A stretch of 64,000 nt of DNA from Sphingomonas sp. R647 (GCF_020177055.1 NZ_JAIQXT010000004.1:372001-436000), one strand, 5' to 3'; counted from the first letter of the stretch, positions 40,734 through 49,771 are shown. A program made the numbers and translations. The notes: generated by a model from the sequence alone, not told the origin.

Positions 40734-43016
40734 ATGGCATATTGGCTGGCGTCCGAGCGGACGGTGCAGGTGGCGGGGGTGATCTCGCGCTTTGACCCTG
40801 CCTATTGGACGGTCAATTTTCCGCGGCCGATGATGGCGAGCGTGGTCACCATCGCGCCGGACGCACTGCGCGTCGATGCGGTATTCTATCGCCAAGACGA
40901 TCTGGCGGGGCTGATCTGGGAGAGCGTGGATCGGCATGACCACCCGTTGCTCTCCTATGAAACCAGCCGGGATTATCGTGGGTGCCGGCTGCGGTTTCGG
41001 TGGCGGTCCGGCGCGGTGATGCCGCTGGATGCGGTCAATGGCCCGGTGCTGACGATCGAGGGGCGCGATGCGGCGGGAGTGGCGCGCGCTTGGTATGTGC
41101 GGCTGTGGAACTATGCCGAGGGGACGCCGGAGGATTGCGTCGTCAGCCTCGATTTTGACAGCGTTGCGGGCGGGTTCGTGCTGCCGGGCGAGGCCGATCC
41201 AGTGTGGGCGGGCGACGTCGACCGGATGTTCGTTAGCCTGGTGCCGCCGGGTTATACCGGTGACGACGCGGCGCTGGCGGCGCCGGTCGAGGTGTGGGTC
41301 GAGCTGTCGGAGATTGCGGTCGCGGGGCCGGGGGCGGTGCTGGCGATCGGCGATGTGGTGGTGCCCGAACATGGGCTGTCGATCTGTTCGGGCTATGATG
41401 ACAGCTATCATGTCACCCCGGCGCGGTTGCTGCGCAATGCGCTGCAGCTGGGGTATCGCGGGGACATCGTCCATTATGTCGGGATGAGCCATTATTTCCG
41501 GCTCGAGGCGGCGTCGGGGGGCTATTATGCGAGCCTGAGCGGTGGGGTGCTGAACGGCCCGTGCGCGGCCTGGCATGCCGATTTCGCGGCGCGGGCCAAG
41601 GCGCTCGGGTTCGGGGTGATCTGGTCGCTGTCCTATGAGTTGTTCGATGCGCATTGCTGGGGCGACTGGAAGCAGCGGGCGGCGGATGGTTCGCCCGCGC
41701 TGACCGGGTGGGAGCCGCCTTCGACGCTGCTGTCCCCCGCACATGCCGGGGCGATGGGCTATTTGCAGGCGGTGGCGGGGGCGTTTGTCGGGATCGCGCT
41801 GGACGCGGGGCTGGCGGTGAAGTTTCAGGTCGGTGAGCCGTGGTGGTGGGTGATGGCCGATGGCCGGCTGTGTATCCATGACGATGCCGCGAAGGCGGCG
41901 CTGAGCGATCCGGGCGAGCAGAATGTGCGGGGTGATCCCGACACCGATGTGCTCGACGCGGCGGGGGCTTTGCTGGCGGCATCGACGGCGGCGCTGGGGG
42001 CGGCGGTGCGTGGCGTGGCGGCGGAGGCGGAGCTGTTGCTGCTCGCCTATCTGCCGACGGTGCTGGACCGGGAGGCGCCCGAAGCGATGCGGGCGAATTT
42101 GCCGGTCGGCTGGGCGTTTCCGGCGTTCGATGTGCTGCAGCTTGAGGATTATGACTGGGCTGCGACGGGCAACGCGGTGGCGAGCGCGCGCGGCGTGGCG
42201 CTGGCGCAGGCGCGGCTGGGCTATCCGGTGGAGCGGCAGCATTATTTCGCGGGGTTCGTGCTGAACCCGGAGGATGCGCAGCAGTGGCGCGGGATTGCCG
42301 CGGCGGCGGATGCGGCGCGTGCGCGGGGTGTGGCGGCGACGTTCATCTGGGCGTTGCCGCAGGTGATCCGCGATGGGTTTGTGACCTTCGACCAGGAGGA
42401 TGAGATGCAGGCGTTCGACGATGTGCTGTTCCCGATTGCGCTGGGGCGTGAGGCGGAGGTGGCGCCGGAGGTATCGACCGCGATCCTGACCAGTGCGGGC
42501 GGGCATGAGGCGCGCAACGCGGCGTGGGCGCAGGCGCGGACGCGGTACGATGTCGGGCCGGGGGTGCGGAGCGAGGCGGATATCCGGGCGCTGTTGGGGT
42601 TTTACCGGGCGCGGATGGGGCCAGCGCGGGGGTTCCGGCTGCGCGATCCGTTTGATGACTGCTCGAATGATGAGGGTGCGCCGGGGCCGCTCGATCAGCT
42701 GTTGGGCGAGGGGGACGGCGAGCGACAGGCGTTTGCGTTGGTCAAATCCTATGGCGATGTTGCGCGGCGGATCACCCGGCCGGTGGCGGGGAGCGTGCGG
42801 GTCGCGGTGGACGGGGTCGAGACGGCGGCGTTTGCGATCGGCGCGGGCGGGATGGTCGTGCTGGACGCGCCGCCGGGTGACGGGGCGGTCGTGACGGCGG
42901 GGTTCCGGTTCGATGTGCCGGTGCGCTTTGCCGAGGATTCGCTGAGCGTGAACCGCGCGACGTTCATGGCGGGGGCGGCGCCGAGTGTGCCGTTAGTGGA
43001 GGTCAGGGAAGGGTAA
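40734..43016 (+). CDS. GTA distal tail protein with large N-terminal domain (g12, DUF2460)
   Basis: A 760-residue protein. The C-terminal about 210 residues (from EVSTAILTSAGGHEARNAAWAQARTRYDV through RMGPARGFRLRDPFD and SLSVNRATFMAGAAPSVPLVEVREG) match DUF2460, normally the whole of g12. The N-terminal 550 residues form an extra domain: beta-rich first part (WLASERTVQVAGVISRFDPAYW), then GLSICSGYDDSYHVTPARLL and a barrel-like region resembling glycoside hydrolases (QLEDYDWAA, HYFAGFVLNPED) without an obvious acid pair. Start ATG 40734 after ACGGAG. Confidence 0.85.
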   Translation: MAYWLASERTVQVAGVISRFDPAYWTVNFPRPMMASVVTIAPDALRVDAVFYRQDDLAGLIWESVDRHDHPLLSYETSRDYRGCRLRFRWRSGAVMPLDAVNGPVLTIEGRDAAGVARAWYVRLWNYAEGTPEDCVVSLDFDSVAGGFVLPGEADPVWAGDVDRMFVSLVPPGYTGDDAALAAPVEVWVELSEIAVAGPGAVLAIGDVVVPEHGLSICSGYDDSYHVTPARLLRNALQLGYRGDIVHYVGMSHYFRLEAASGGYYASLSGGVLNGPCAAWHADFAARAKALGFGVIWSLSYELFDAHCWGDWKQRAADGSPALTGWEPPSTLLSPAHAGAMGYLQAVAGAFVGIALDAGLAVKFQVGEPWWWVMADGRLCIHDDAAKAALSDPGEQNVRGDPDTDVLDAAGALLAASTAALGAAVRGVAAEAELLLLAYLPTVLDREAPEAMRANLPVGWAFPAFDVLQLEDYDWAATGNAVASARGVALAQARLGYPVERQHYFAGFVLNPEDAQQWRGIAAAADAARARGVAATFIWALPQVIRDGFVTFDQEDEMQAFDDVLFPIALGREAEVAPEVSTAILTSAGGHEARNAAWAQARTRYDVGPGVRSEADIRALLGFYRARMGPARGFRLRDPFDDCSNDEGAPGPLDQLLGEGDGERQAFALVKSYGDVARRITRPVAGSVRVAVDGVETAAFAIGAGGMVVLDAPPGDGAVVTAGFRFDVPVRFAEDSLSVNRATFMAGAAPSVPLVEVREG

Positions 43017-43022
43017 GCGCGG

Positions 43023-43514
43023 TCACTCCGCCCCTAGCGGAGCCAAGCCTGAGGGGCGGGGCACACCCGCGAGACGATCGATCTCGCGATCGAACAGCTC
43101 GCCAAGCTTCGCATCCCAAATCGCGGCGCCATTCATCCCCGAATCCGCCACGAAGATCGGCGCGCCGCCGCCAAGAAGCACGCGAACGCGCTGACCCACA
43201 CGGGTGAACGCGATCGAGCAGGAGTCGAGATAGGCGACGGCGATCATCGAGTCCTCGACGATGCCCGGCCCGCTGGGCTTGAGGACCCGAAGAACCCTAA
43301 GGCGCGCGACGGGGAGCAGGCCCTCTTTCCAATCGTCGCCAAGGTGCATCGGAGCCTCGACCTCGGCGTCCACGACGAGCGCGGCAAGGCCATAGGACTG
43401 GCGCGCATATTCGAGGGCACCGGTTTCGGAACGGATAGGCCCCATCGAGCACGCAGCCGCGGGCGGCGCGACCAACAGTGCAATCACGGACAAGCAGCGG
43501 AGCCATCTGGACAT
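43023..43514 (-). CDS. Exported hypothetical protein, minus strand between g12 and g13
   Basis: A 163-residue protein with signal peptide (MSRWLRCLSVIALLVAPPAAACS). The mature part (SYGLAALVVDAEVEAPMHLG, ARLRVLRVLKPSGPGIVED, YLDSCSIAFTRVGQRVRVLLGGGAP) has a disulfide-capable Cys pair and resembles exported surface-layer or TIMP-like beta-barrels, without catalytic motif. It points against the tail genes and may have been inserted secondarily. Confidence 0.66.
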   Translation of the reverse strand: MSRWLRCLSVIALLVAPPAAACSMGPIRSETGALEYARQSYGLAALVVDAEVEAPMHLGDDWKEGLLPVARLRVLRVLKPSGPGIVEDSMIAVAYLDSCSIAFTRVGQRVRVLLGGGAPIFVADSGMNGAAIWDAKLGELFDREIDRLAGVPRPSGLAPLGAE

Positions 43515-43566
43515 CGGTTCAGTCTGCAGCCCGCATTGCTTCTGCGCAAGTTCAAGGAAGAAGCTG

Positions 43567-44373
43567 ATGACCTGGCTGAACGAGCCGCTCGCCACGATCG
43601 CCTATTGCTGGCGGATCGAGCGGCGGGATGGGGTGGCGATTGGGCTGACGGCGCATGATCGCGATCTGGAGGTGGATGGGTTCCACTATCGTGCTGCGCC
43701 GGGGATGACGCCTTCGGCGATCCGGCGCGGGGCGGGGCTGGATGCCGACAGCATGGATGTGACCGGGGCGTTGACTGGCGCTGCGATCAGCGAGGCGGAT
43801 TTGCTTGCCGGGCGGTGGGATGGTGCGCGGATTATGCTGTTCGCGGTCGATTGGACTGCGCCGGGCGAGGTGGTCGCGCTGGGCAGCGGGACGATCGGGG
43901 CGGTCGAGACGCGGGACGGGACGCTGACTGCGGAGCTGCGCGGGGCGGCGGCGGGGCTGGATGCGCCGGTGGTCGAGATGACGTCGCCCGAGTGCCGGGC
44001 AGAGCTGGGCGACAAGAGGTGCCGCGTGGCGATGGCGGGGCGGCGGCGGTTTGCATTGGTGATCGCGGCGGACGGGGCGGTGCTGACGCTCGACGGTGAA
44101 GAGCCTGTTGCGGGCGGATGGGCTGGCGGGCGGCTGCGCTGGATCGGTGGGGCGAATAGCGGGCTGAGCGATGTGATTGCGGCGTCGGCGGGGGATGTCG
44201 TGACGCTGTGCCGTGCGCCGCGCTTCGATGCGGTCGGGGCGTTGGCGGAGGTGAGCGAGGGATGCGACAAGAGCATCGCGACGTGTGCGGGGCGGTTCGG
44301 CAATGCGGCGAACTTCCGGGGCGAGCCATATCTGCCGGGGATCGACCTGTTGACGCGCTATCCGGGCGGATGA
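43567..44373 (+). CDS. GTA hub protein (DUF2163, g13)
   Basis: A 268-residue baseplate hub. The N-terminal part (LATIAYCWRIERRDGVAIGLTAHDRDL) is the DUF2163 start. The C-terminal cysteines in SPECRAELGDKRC and GCDKSIATCAGRFGN fit the metal or iron-sulphur site reported for the Rhodobacter hub. ATG at 43567 has AAGGAAGAAG upstream. Overlaps the peptidase gene as ATGA. Confidence 0.88.
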   Translation: MTWLNEPLATIAYCWRIERRDGVAIGLTAHDRDLEVDGFHYRAAPGMTPSAIRRGAGLDADSMDVTGALTGAAISEADLLAGRWDGARIMLFAVDWTAPGEVVALGSGTIGAVETRDGTLTAELRGAAAGLDAPVVEMTSPECRAELGDKRCRVAMAGRRRFALVIAADGAVLTLDGEEPVAGGWAGGRLRWIGGANSGLSDVIAASAGDVVTLCRAPRFDAVGALAEVSEGCDKSIATCAGRFGNAANFRGEPYLPGIDLLTRYPGG

Positions 44374-44744
44374 GTCCGATCGAGCGGGCGCGCGGCGCGA
44401 TCGGGGCGCGGTTTCTGTTGCATGGGCGGTGTGTGGCGCATGGGCTGGACTGTGTGGGGCTGGCGGGGCTGGCTTATGGGATCGCGGTGCCGCGGGGATA
44501 TGCGCTGCGTGGGGGCCGTGTTGCGCAGGTGATTGCGGCGGCGGAGGCGGCGGGGCTGGTGCGGGTCGATGACGCGCGCGTCGGGGACCTGTTGTTGCTG
44601 AACGCCGGGGCGGGGCAGCTGCACCTGGCCATCGCGAGCGAAACGGGTGTGATCCATGCCGATGCGGCGCTGCGCCGGGTGGTCGAGCGGCCGGGCGTGC
44701 CGCCCTGGCCCGAGCTGGCGCGGTGGCGGCTCAAGGAGGACTGA
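44370..44744 (+). CDS. GTA NlpC/P60-family cell-wall peptidase (g14)
   Basis: A 124-residue cysteine peptidase. The catalytic Cys28 is in HGLDCVGLAGLAYG and the His in QLHLAIASETGVIHAD; DARVGDLLLLN is the strand preceding it. It is expected to cut peptidoglycan during DNA injection. It lies directly before the megatron-like gene. Confidence 0.9.
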   Translation: MSPIERARGAIGARFLLHGRCVAHGLDCVGLAGLAYGIAVPRGYALRGGRVAQVIAAAEAAGLVRVDDARVGDLLLLNAGAGQLHLAIASETGVIHADAALRRVVERPGVPPWPELARWRLKED

Positions 44745-44745
44745 A

Positions 44746-46884
44746 ATGGCGACGTTGGTGCTTTCCACGGTCGGCGGGGCGCTGGGCGGCCCGGTCGGCG
44801 CGATGATCGGCGCGCTTGCGGGGCAGGTGATCGACCGCGAGTTGCTGTTCAAGCCCAAGGGGCGCGAGGGGCCGCGACTGACCGAACTGACGCTGCAGAC
44901 GTCGAGCTATGGCACGCCGATCCCGAAGCTGTTCGGGACGTTGCGGGTGGCCGGTACGGTGATCTGGGCGACCGACCTCGTCGAGCATCGCCAGCGCGAG
45001 GGCGGCAAGGGGCGGCCGACGGTGACGAGCTATAGCTATACCGCGTCGTTCGCAGTGGCGCTGTCGGCGCGGGCGATCCTGTCGGTCGGGCGGGTGTGGG
45101 CGGATGGCAAGCTGCTGCGCGGTGCGGCGGGGGACTGGAAGGTGCGGACCGGGTTCCGGCTGCACCTTGGCGGCGAGGATCAGGCGGTCGATCCGCTGAT
45201 CGCTTCGGCTGAGGGCGTCGGGCTGGCATCGGCGCATCGCGGCACTGCCTATGCCGTGTTCGAGAATCTGGAGCTGGAGGAATTCGGCAATCGCATCCCT
45301 TCGTTGAGTTTCGAGGTGGTGGCCGATCCGGGAGCGGTCGCGGCGGGGGCGATCGTCGCGGCGCTGTCCGGCGGGGTGGTCGGGGCGGGGGAGGCGGCGC
45401 TGCCGATCGCGGGCTATTCGGGCTATGGCGAGAGCGTGCGCGGGGCGATTGCGCCACTGATCGACGCGAGCGGGGCGTGGCCGGTTTCCGCCGGTGACGG
45501 GTTCGTGCTGGCAAGTGGTGCGGGCGGGGCGGCGACGATTGCCGATCCGGGGGCGGCGGGGCGTGGGGTCGAGCGGTCGATCGAATCGCCCGACCGCGTG
45601 CCTCGGCGAATTGTGCTGAGCCATTATGATCCGGCGCGTGACTATCAGGCCGGGGTGCAGAGCGCGTCGGACCCGCAGGGGCAGGATCGCGAACGGCGGG
45701 TCGAGCTGCCCGCAGCGCTGTCGGCCGGTGCGGCCAAGGGTATTGCGGCGGCGGAGCTGATCCGCGCTGATCTGGCGCGGACGCGGCGGGTGGTGCGGCC
45801 CGGCTGGTCGGCGATGGGGATTGCGCCCGGCGCGCGGGTGACGGTTGCGGGCGAGTTGGGGCAGTGGCGGGTCATCGAGTCGCGGATCGAGGCGGGCGAG
45901 GTTGCGCTCGCTCTTACCCCGGTCGTGCCGGCAGCGGTTGCGGCGACGGCAAGTCCGGGGCGGGTGAGTCCGGCGCCGGATCGGGTGCAGGGCGCCACCC
46001 TGCTGTATTGGTTCGAGGTTCCGCATCTGGGTGACGGGCTGTTGAGCGGGCCGCGCCTGATGATCGCGGCGTGCGGGACTTCGGCAGGCTGGCGCAAGGC
46101 GGCGCTGGCGTTGAGCGGCGACGATGGTGCGCGATGGGAGGCGATTGGGGCGACTGCGGCGCCGGCGGTGATCGGTGTGGTGGTGGTAGTCGCCGGGGAC
46201 GCGAGCGCGCAGATCGAGGATCGCGTGTCGCAGCTGGTGGTCGACCTTGCCCATGCGGAGATGGAGCTGGCCGATGCGTCGCCCGAGGCGCTGCATGCCG
46301 GGGCGAATCTGGCGCTGGTCGGGGACGAGCTGGTCCAGTTTGCGGGCGCCGAGCCGCTGGCTGCGGGACGCTGGCGGCTGAGCGGGTTGTGGCGCGGGCG
46401 ACGGGGGACCGAGGACATGATCGGCGCGATGGCGCCGGGCGACCGATTCGTCCTGATCGAGCGCGAGACGTTGGCCGTGCAGGACGGGCGGGGCGCGGTG
46501 GGCGCGCGGCTGAAGCTGATGGCGACGGGGGTGGGTGATGCCGAGCCGGTCGAGGTTGGCGTCACAGTCACCGGCCGCTCGGCGACTCCGCCGGCGCCTG
46601 TCGCACTGCATGCGGTGCCGGACGCGGGCGGAAGGATGCTGCGCTGGACGCGCCGCAGCCGGGCCGGATGGCGGTGGAGCGACGGCACTGACGCGCCGCT
46701 GGGCGAGAGCGTCGAGCGCTATCAGTTGCGTGTATCGGTTCCGGGGCAACCTGCGGTGATCGCGATTAGCGATGTGCCCGAATGGCGGCTCGACGGCAGC
46801 AGTGCGGCGATCGTGGAGCTGCGGCAGGCGAGCGATCATGGCCTGTCCCCGCCCACCACACTGATTCTCGACGCGATGGAGTGA
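44746..46884 (+). CDS. GTA megatron-type tail fibre/host-specificity protein (g15)
   Basis: A 712-residue protein beginning ATLVLSTVGGALGGPVGAMIGALAGQVIDREL, a hydrophobic glycine-rich N-terminus typical of the Rhodobacter g15 family. GTPIPKLFGTLRVAGTVIWATDLVEHRQ and TSYSYTASFAVALSARAI follow. The rest is beta-rich and probably contains fibronectin-like and receptor-binding modules. AAGGAGGACTGAA precedes ATG 44746. Shorter than the about 1300-residue Rhodobacter protein, so the megatron is reduced here. Confidence 0.86.
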   Translation: MATLVLSTVGGALGGPVGAMIGALAGQVIDRELLFKPKGREGPRLTELTLQTSSYGTPIPKLFGTLRVAGTVIWATDLVEHRQREGGKGRPTVTSYSYTASFAVALSARAILSVGRVWADGKLLRGAAGDWKVRTGFRLHLGGEDQAVDPLIASAEGVGLASAHRGTAYAVFENLELEEFGNRIPSLSFEVVADPGAVAAGAIVAALSGGVVGAGEAALPIAGYSGYGESVRGAIAPLIDASGAWPVSAGDGFVLASGAGGAATIADPGAAGRGVERSIESPDRVPRRIVLSHYDPARDYQAGVQSASDPQGQDRERRVELPAALSAGAAKGIAAAELIRADLARTRRVVRPGWSAMGIAPGARVTVAGELGQWRVIESRIEAGEVALALTPVVPAAVAATASPGRVSPAPDRVQGATLLYWFEVPHLGDGLLSGPRLMIAACGTSAGWRKAALALSGDDGARWEAIGATAAPAVIGVVVVVAGDASAQIEDRVSQLVVDLAHAEMELADASPEALHAGANLALVGDELVQFAGAEPLAAGRWRLSGLWRGRRGTEDMIGAMAPGDRFVLIERETLAVQDGRGAVGARLKLMATGVGDAEPVEVGVTVTGRSATPPAPVALHAVPDAGGRMLRWTRRSRAGWRWSDGTDAPLGESVERYQLRVSVPGQPAVIAISDVPEWRLDGSSAAIVELRQASDHGLSPPTTLILDAME

Positions 46885-46889
46885 ATGAC

Positions 46890-47399
46890 ATGACTGCGAC
46901 GACCCGATTCGCCCTGCCCTTGCTGCACGCCGGGCAGGCGCAGAAGGAAATGTTTCACAATGAGGCAGTGGTCGGGATCGATGCGCTGCTGCATCCCGAC
47001 GTGCAGGGGGTCGGCGTCAATGCGCCGCCCGCCTCGCCCGAACCGGGCGAGGCGTGGATCGTGGGGGACGCGCCGAGCGGGGACTGGGCTGGGCATGACG
47101 ACGAGATTGCGTGCTGGACCGACGGCGGATGGCGATTTTCGGTACCGCGCGCCGGCATGGAGGTCTGGGCCGAATCCCTTGCCCAACCCGTGCGTTACCG
47201 TGCCGGAGAGGGCTGGCAGATCGGCGTGATTGCCGCCAGCCGGATCGACATCGGCGGGGTTCAGGTAATCGGCGCGCGGGGCGAGGCGGTTGCCACGCCC
47301 GCTGGCGGTGCTATCGTCGATGAACAGGCGCGCGACGCGATCGTGGCGATCCTTGATGCGCTGCGCGCGCATGGGTTGATCGGTAGCGCCGAACTGTGA
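46890..47399 (+). CDS. DUF2793 tail-fibre-like protein
   Basis: A 169-residue protein starting TTRFALPLLHAGQAQKEMFHNEAV, the DUF2793 signature, followed by EPGEAWIVGDAPSGDWAGHDDEIACW and a helical C-terminus (IVDEQARDAIVAILDALRAHGLI). In Rhodobacter a DUF2793 protein outside the cluster forms GTA tail fibres; here it closes the cluster. It starts six bases after g15. Confidence 0.86.
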   Translation: MTATTRFALPLLHAGQAQKEMFHNEAVVGIDALLHPDVQGVGVNAPPASPEPGEAWIVGDAPSGDWAGHDDEIACWTDGGWRFSVPRAGMEVWAESLAQPVRYRAGEGWQIGVIAASRIDIGGVQVIGARGEAVATPAGGAIVDEQARDAIVAILDALRAHGLIGSAEL

Positions 47400-47501
47400 C
47401 GTTCCGGCAACAGTCCCCGGATTTTGTTCGCTTGCGCGGAAACTTTCCAGAGGTTAGGAAGTTAGCGCTGTCCGAAGTGGCAACTAAGAAAGGGGATTAA
47501 G

Positions 47502-48635
47502 ATGCGGAAGCTTGCCGTAACTCTGGCACTTGCTTCGACCGCGCTCACCACGCCCGCCCTCGCACGCGACGACGCGTGGTATGTGGGCGTCGAAGGCGGT
47601 GCGATGATCGTCGAAGACATTGATTACGACATCGGCGCTGCGGCGTCCGCTGGCACCGTCGACCATGACTATGGTTGGGACGTTGGCGGCACGATTGGCT
47701 ACGACTTCGGCGCTTTCCGCGCCGAGGCCGAGGTTAGCTACAAGCGCGCAACGGTCGATGGCTATCGCTCGTCGCTCACCACGCCGTTCTACACCGCGAG
47801 CGGTGCACTGGGTAACATTGCACCGGGCTCGTACGATTACGCTGGTGGCACCTCGACCGCACTCAGCTTCATGATCAACGGCATGCTCGACTTCGGCGAA
47901 GATGATGGCCTTCAGGGCTTCATCGGCGGCGGTGCCGGCGTGGCGCGCGTCAAGGCTGACTATGCGCTCAACACCCGCGGCGCGTTCCTGGACGACTCCG
48001 ACACCGTCTTCGCCTGGCAGGCGATTGCGGGTCTGCGTCAGCCGGTTAGCGACAACATCGACGTCACGCTGAAGTATCGCTTCTTCAACGCTGACAACGT
48101 CAAGCTGGTCGACGTGACCGGTCGCACCTTCGACGGTCGCTTCCGTTCGCACAGCCTGCTCGGTGGTGTGACGTTCAACTTCGGTGAGCCGGCTGCTCCG
48201 CCGCCGCCTCCGCCGCCGCCCCCGCCGCCTCCGCCGCCTCCCCCGCCGCCTCCGCCTCCGCCGCCTCCGCCGCCGGTCGCAGAGTGCACCCCGGGGCCGT
48301 ACATTGTCTTCTTCGAGTGGGACAAGTCGGACATCACGCCGGAAGCAGCAGGCATTCTGGATAACGCCATCTCGGCGTATCAGAACTGCGGCAATGCACA
48401 GGTCATGCTCGCCGGTCACGCTGACCGTTCGGGCGCAGCCAGCTACAACGTCGGCCTCTCGCAGCGTCGTGCGGACTCGGTCCGTTCGTACCTGTCGGGC
48501 CGCGGTATCCCCGATGGCACGATCAGCTCGGAAGCGTTCGGCGAAAGCCGTCCGCGCGTGGACACCGCCGACGGCGTCCGCGAGCTGCAGAACCGCCGCG
48601 TGGAAATCACTTACGGTCCGGGCTCGGGCATGTAA
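47502..48635 (+). CDS. OmpA-family outer membrane protein with polyproline hinge
   Basis: A 377-residue protein. Signal peptide (MRKLAVTLALASTALTTPALA), an eight-strand beta-barrel with alternating aromatic residues, a run of 26 consecutive prolines (codons 48198-48275), then an OmpA/MotB peptidoglycan-binding domain (PYIVFFEWDKSDITPEAAGILDNA, AGHADRSGAASYNVGLSQRRADSVRSYL in two stretches). It anchors the outer membrane to the wall. AAGGGGATTAAG is a strong Shine-Dalgarno sequence; a terminator follows. Confidence 0.93.
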   Translation: MRKLAVTLALASTALTTPALARDDAWYVGVEGGAMIVEDIDYDIGAAASAGTVDHDYGWDVGGTIGYDFGAFRAEAEVSYKRATVDGYRSSLTTPFYTASGALGNIAPGSYDYAGGTSTALSFMINGMLDFGEDDGLQGFIGGGAGVARVKADYALNTRGAFLDDSDTVFAWQAIAGLRQPVSDNIDVTLKYRFFNADNVKLVDVTGRTFDGRFRSHSLLGGVTFNFGEPAAPPPPPPPPPPPPPPPPPPPPPPPPPPVAECTPGPYIVFFEWDKSDITPEAAGILDNAISAYQNCGNAQVMLAGHADRSGAASYNVGLSQRRADSVRSYLSGRGIPDGTISSEAFGESRPRVDTADGVRELQNRRVEITYGPGSGM

Positions 48636-48670
48636 GCCGCGCGGTCCACTCTGTGGATCGACAAGATTTG

Positions 48671-48699
48671 GGGAGGTCGGGAAACCGGCCTCCCTTTTT
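48671..48699 (+). terminator. Intrinsic terminator after ompA
   Basis: GGGAGGTCGG-GAAA-CCGGCCTCCC (one T-G wobble) followed by TTTTTC. The GAAA tetraloop and T-tract make it a textbook terminator 35 bases downstream of the ompA stop. Confidence 0.85.
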
Positions 48700-48767
48700 C
48701 TTTGTGACGCGGACGGGCCTGGGCCGCGCCACTTGCTGCCGCCGGGATCGCGCGGCATCATCATCGC

Positions 48768-49106
48768 GTGACCAAGTATCTGATCTCATTCCCGAGCTAC
48801 GCGATGAAGGTGTCGCAGGCCGAGCTTTCAGCCGTCGGTGACCCCGCGCGGGCGGTGGTCGAAGAGGCAAGATGTGGTGGCGTCTATGTCTTTGCCGGCA
48901 GGATTCCCGAAGGCGTCGAACCGGTGCGGGTTGGCGCGGACGGGACGGTCTCCTCCGATCTCTATCCGGAAAGTCGCGTGACAGGGGGCTTTACGGTGCT
49001 GGAGCTCCCGACGCGGACCGACGCAGTCGAATGGGCGCGCCGGATGGCGTCCGCCAGTCGTTGTGATCAGGAATTGCGGGAATTCATGTACGACCCCACA
49101 AGCTGA
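48768..49106 (+). CDS. YCII-related (DGPF-like) protein
   Basis: A 112-residue protein of the dimeric YCII/DGPF barrel type: KYLISFPSYAMKV, CGGVYVFAGRIPEGVEPVRVG, TGGFTVLELPTRTDAVEWARRM. Such proteins are often near ECF sigma factors or act in small-molecule chemistry; no partner is visible here apart from the overlapping PhyH gene. The start is GTG 48768. Confidence 0.75.
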   Translation: MTKYLISFPSYAMKVSQAELSAVGDPARAVVEEARCGGVYVFAGRIPEGVEPVRVGADGTVSSDLYPESRVTGGFTVLELPTRTDAVEWARRMASASRCDQELREFMYDPTS

Positions 49107-49771
49107 TGCTCGGCGCTCTCGAGACAAGCGGGGCGATGCGGCTGAATTCGGCTGCCACCGACCAGCTCGCCGAGATTCGGGCGGCACTGGCGGACACGCC
49201 CAGCGATCGGGCAGGCATACGGCTGGCGCGCGCCGCCGAGCTTGAGCAGATGCTTGGGCCCAGCGGGGCGATCGGTGCGCAGATCGCGCTATTCGCGGGA
49301 ACCGGCGCGAGTCCGGTACGCGCAATTCTGTTCGACAAGAGCGACCGGGTGAACTGGTCGCTGGCATGGCATCAGGACCGCACGATCCGCGTTCGCGCGC
49401 GGCGCGAGGTTCCGGGCTTTGGGCCGTGGACGGTCAAGGCTGGCTTGCTCCATGTCGCCCCGCCATTCGAAATCCTGGAGCGGATGGTGACGATCCGCAT
49501 TCATTTGGACGACGTGCCGCTCGACAACGCGCCGTTGCTGATTGCGCCAGGTTCTCACCGGTTTGGCCGAGTCCGTGAAGATCGAATCGCGGCTGTCGTC
49601 GGCGAGTGCGGAGTTTACGCCTGCACCGCGCGGGCGGGTGATATCTGGGTCTATGCCACGCCGATCGTGCACGCATCCGATGCCGCCGCGACGCCGCGCA
49701 GGCGGCGGGTGCTGCAGGTGGACTATGCGGGGTTCAACTTGCCCGGCGGCCTCGAATGGTCAGGCATCTGA
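49106..49771 (+). CDS. Phytanoyl-CoA dioxygenase-family (PhyH) oxygenase
   Basis: A 221-residue non-heme Fe(II)/2-oxoglutarate oxygenase. The metal triad HxD...H is visible as WHQD and PIVHAS; RRVLQVDY holds the 2-oxoglutarate-binding Arg. The middle (LERMVTIRIHLDDVPLDNAPLLIAPGSHRFG in two parts) is the jelly roll. Substrate unknown. TGATG overlap with the YCII gene indicates coupling. Confidence 0.85.
   Translation: MLGALETSGAMRLNSAATDQLAEIRAALADTPSDRAGIRLARAAELEQMLGPSGAIGAQIALFAGTGASPVRAILFDKSDRVNWSLAWHQDRTIRVRARREVPGFGPWTVKAGLLHVAPPFEILERMVTIRIHLDDVPLDNAPLLIAPGSHRFGRVREDRIAAVVGECGVYACTARAGDIWVYATPIVHASDAAATPRRRRVLQVDYAGFNLPGGLEWSGI

Noticed and set aside
28568-47399. Intact prophage
   Set aside because: Head and tail genes are present in order, but no integrase, repressor, replication or lysis genes and no attachment repeats flank them. 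Protein families (DUF2460, DUF2163, GTA-type NlpC/P60, DUF2793) fit a gene transfer agent.
48198-48275. CRISPR-like or tandem repeat array
   Set aside because: The CCG/CCT periodicity is just the in-frame polyproline codons of ompA; no spacer-repeat pattern exists anywhere in the window.
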